Below are positions 63,749 to 64,000 of a stretch of DNA of 64,000 nt, in pieces. This DNA comes from Bartonella sp. A05 (GTDB taxonomy: Bacteria > Pseudomonadota > Alphaproteobacteria > Rhizobiales > Rhizobiaceae). Within the stretch, counting starts at the first letter, position 1, and each line of letters opens with the position of its first letter. The translations under genes and the position numbers were made by a program. The stretch covers positions 186,001-250,000 of the forward strand of contig NZ_JANHOJ010000001.1 in assembly GCF_026930145.1 (NCBI RefSeq). Reading direction: 5' to 3'. The notes below the pieces were generated by a model. It was not told the origin of the DNA, did no database searches, and worked only from the letters and a program-made list of their open reading frames with translations.

Positions 63749-64000
63749 CTAACGCAGCAACTGCGATACAAGTTGAGCTGTATAATCAACCATAGGCACG
63801 ATCTTCGCATAATTCAGCCGTGTTGGCCCAATAACACCCAAAGCACCAATTACCCTTCGCTGCGAATCGCAATAAGGCGCCACCACTAAAGAAGAGCCAG
63901 AAAGCGAGAACAACTTATTTTCCGAACCAATGAAAATACGTACTCCTGAACCTTCATCTGCCATATCAAGCAACTGTGCCATACTTTCACGTGTTTCAAG
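63749..64000 (-). CDS. hrcA: Heat-inducible transcription repressor HrcA (C-terminal part)
   Basis: The gene runs off the right edge of the window; 83 C-terminal codons plus stop are present. The visible sequence ([24 protein letters not shown], shown as [13 protein letters not shown], then [21 protein letters not shown] and [14 protein letters not shown]) is the conserved end of HrcA. HrcA represses groESL through CIRCE elements; no CIRCE sequence (TTAGCACTC-N9-GAGTGCTAA) is visible upstream of dnaK here, consistent with dnaK being under sigma-32 control in alphaproteobacteria. Confidence 0.93.
   Translation of the reverse strand, partial: LETRESMAQLLDMADEGSGVRIFIGSENKLFSLSGSSLVVAPYCDSQRRVIGALGVIGPTRLNYAKIVPMVDYTAQLVSQLLR

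Overview
The window is AT-rich alphaproteobacterial DNA from the order Rhizobiales, most likely Bartonella or a close relative. The evidence is rhizobial gene order in several blocks (tRNA-Ala/aroA/cmk/rpsA; tim44-fxsA-secB; pheS-pheT; hrcA-grpE), a ChvI/ChvG-type pair that matches Bartonella BatR/BatS, a full-length cyclic beta-1,2-glucan synthase and the cell-cycle regulator GcrA. Long spacers, decayed genes and missing members of usual gene sets point to genome reduction in a host-dependent bacterium. Species cannot be fixed from the sequence alone.

Layout. 1-2.35 kb: cytochrome c maturation genes ccmB, C, D and G. 2.6-5.8 kb: gcrA, then argD overlapping hslO, without the argF often found between them. 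6.2-8.9 kb: smr and tim44 on the minus strand, fxsA and secB on the plus strand. 8.9-11.1 kb: a malic enzyme whose C-terminal phosphotransacetylase-like half is now a frameshifted remnant. 11.3-21.3 kb: mutS, ilvD, tRNA-Ala(GGC), a TIGR02300 gene, aroA-cmk and rpsA. 21.4-31.4 kb: an 8.6-kb cyclic glucan synthase gene and pncB. 31.8-36.2 kb: a DUF454 gene, a probable small RNA and a four-gene Mn/Fe ABC transporter operon. 36.5-41.6 kb: pheT, pheS, rplT, rpmI, nth. 42-51 kb: DUF1150, a small membrane protein, a lytic transglycosylase lipoprotein, rmuC, def-fmt-truA, a LOG-family gene, dapD, lepA. 51-57 kb: an EamA transporter, argB, dnaJ, dnaK. 57.9-64 kb: a PCu(A)C copper chaperone, a dead LysM/BON gene, batR-batS, thpR, grpE and the 3' part of hrcA.

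How the genes work together. The window holds protein quality control (dnaK, dnaJ, grpE, hrcA, hslO, secB), translation (pheST, L20, L35, S1, lepA, def, fmt, truA), cell envelope functions (Cgs, lytic transglycosylase, BatRS) and metal, heme and copper handling (ccm, sit, PCu(A)C). Biosynthesis is partial: argD, argB, dapD, aroA and ilvD are each present without their pathway neighbours.

The most interesting signals are outside intact genes. (1) A roughly 110-nt minus-strand RNA candidate lies just after the metal transporter operon. Two hairpins each show a CCUCCC anti-Shine-Dalgarno motif in the loop, followed by an intrinsic terminator; this is the architecture of the rhizobial cuckoo/alpha-r14 and Rhodobacter CcsR small RNAs. 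(2) Recognisable fragments of the lost phosphotransacetylase-like domain lie directly downstream of the shortened malic enzyme. (3) A decayed LysM/BON (YgaU/Kbp-type) gene lies upstream of batR.
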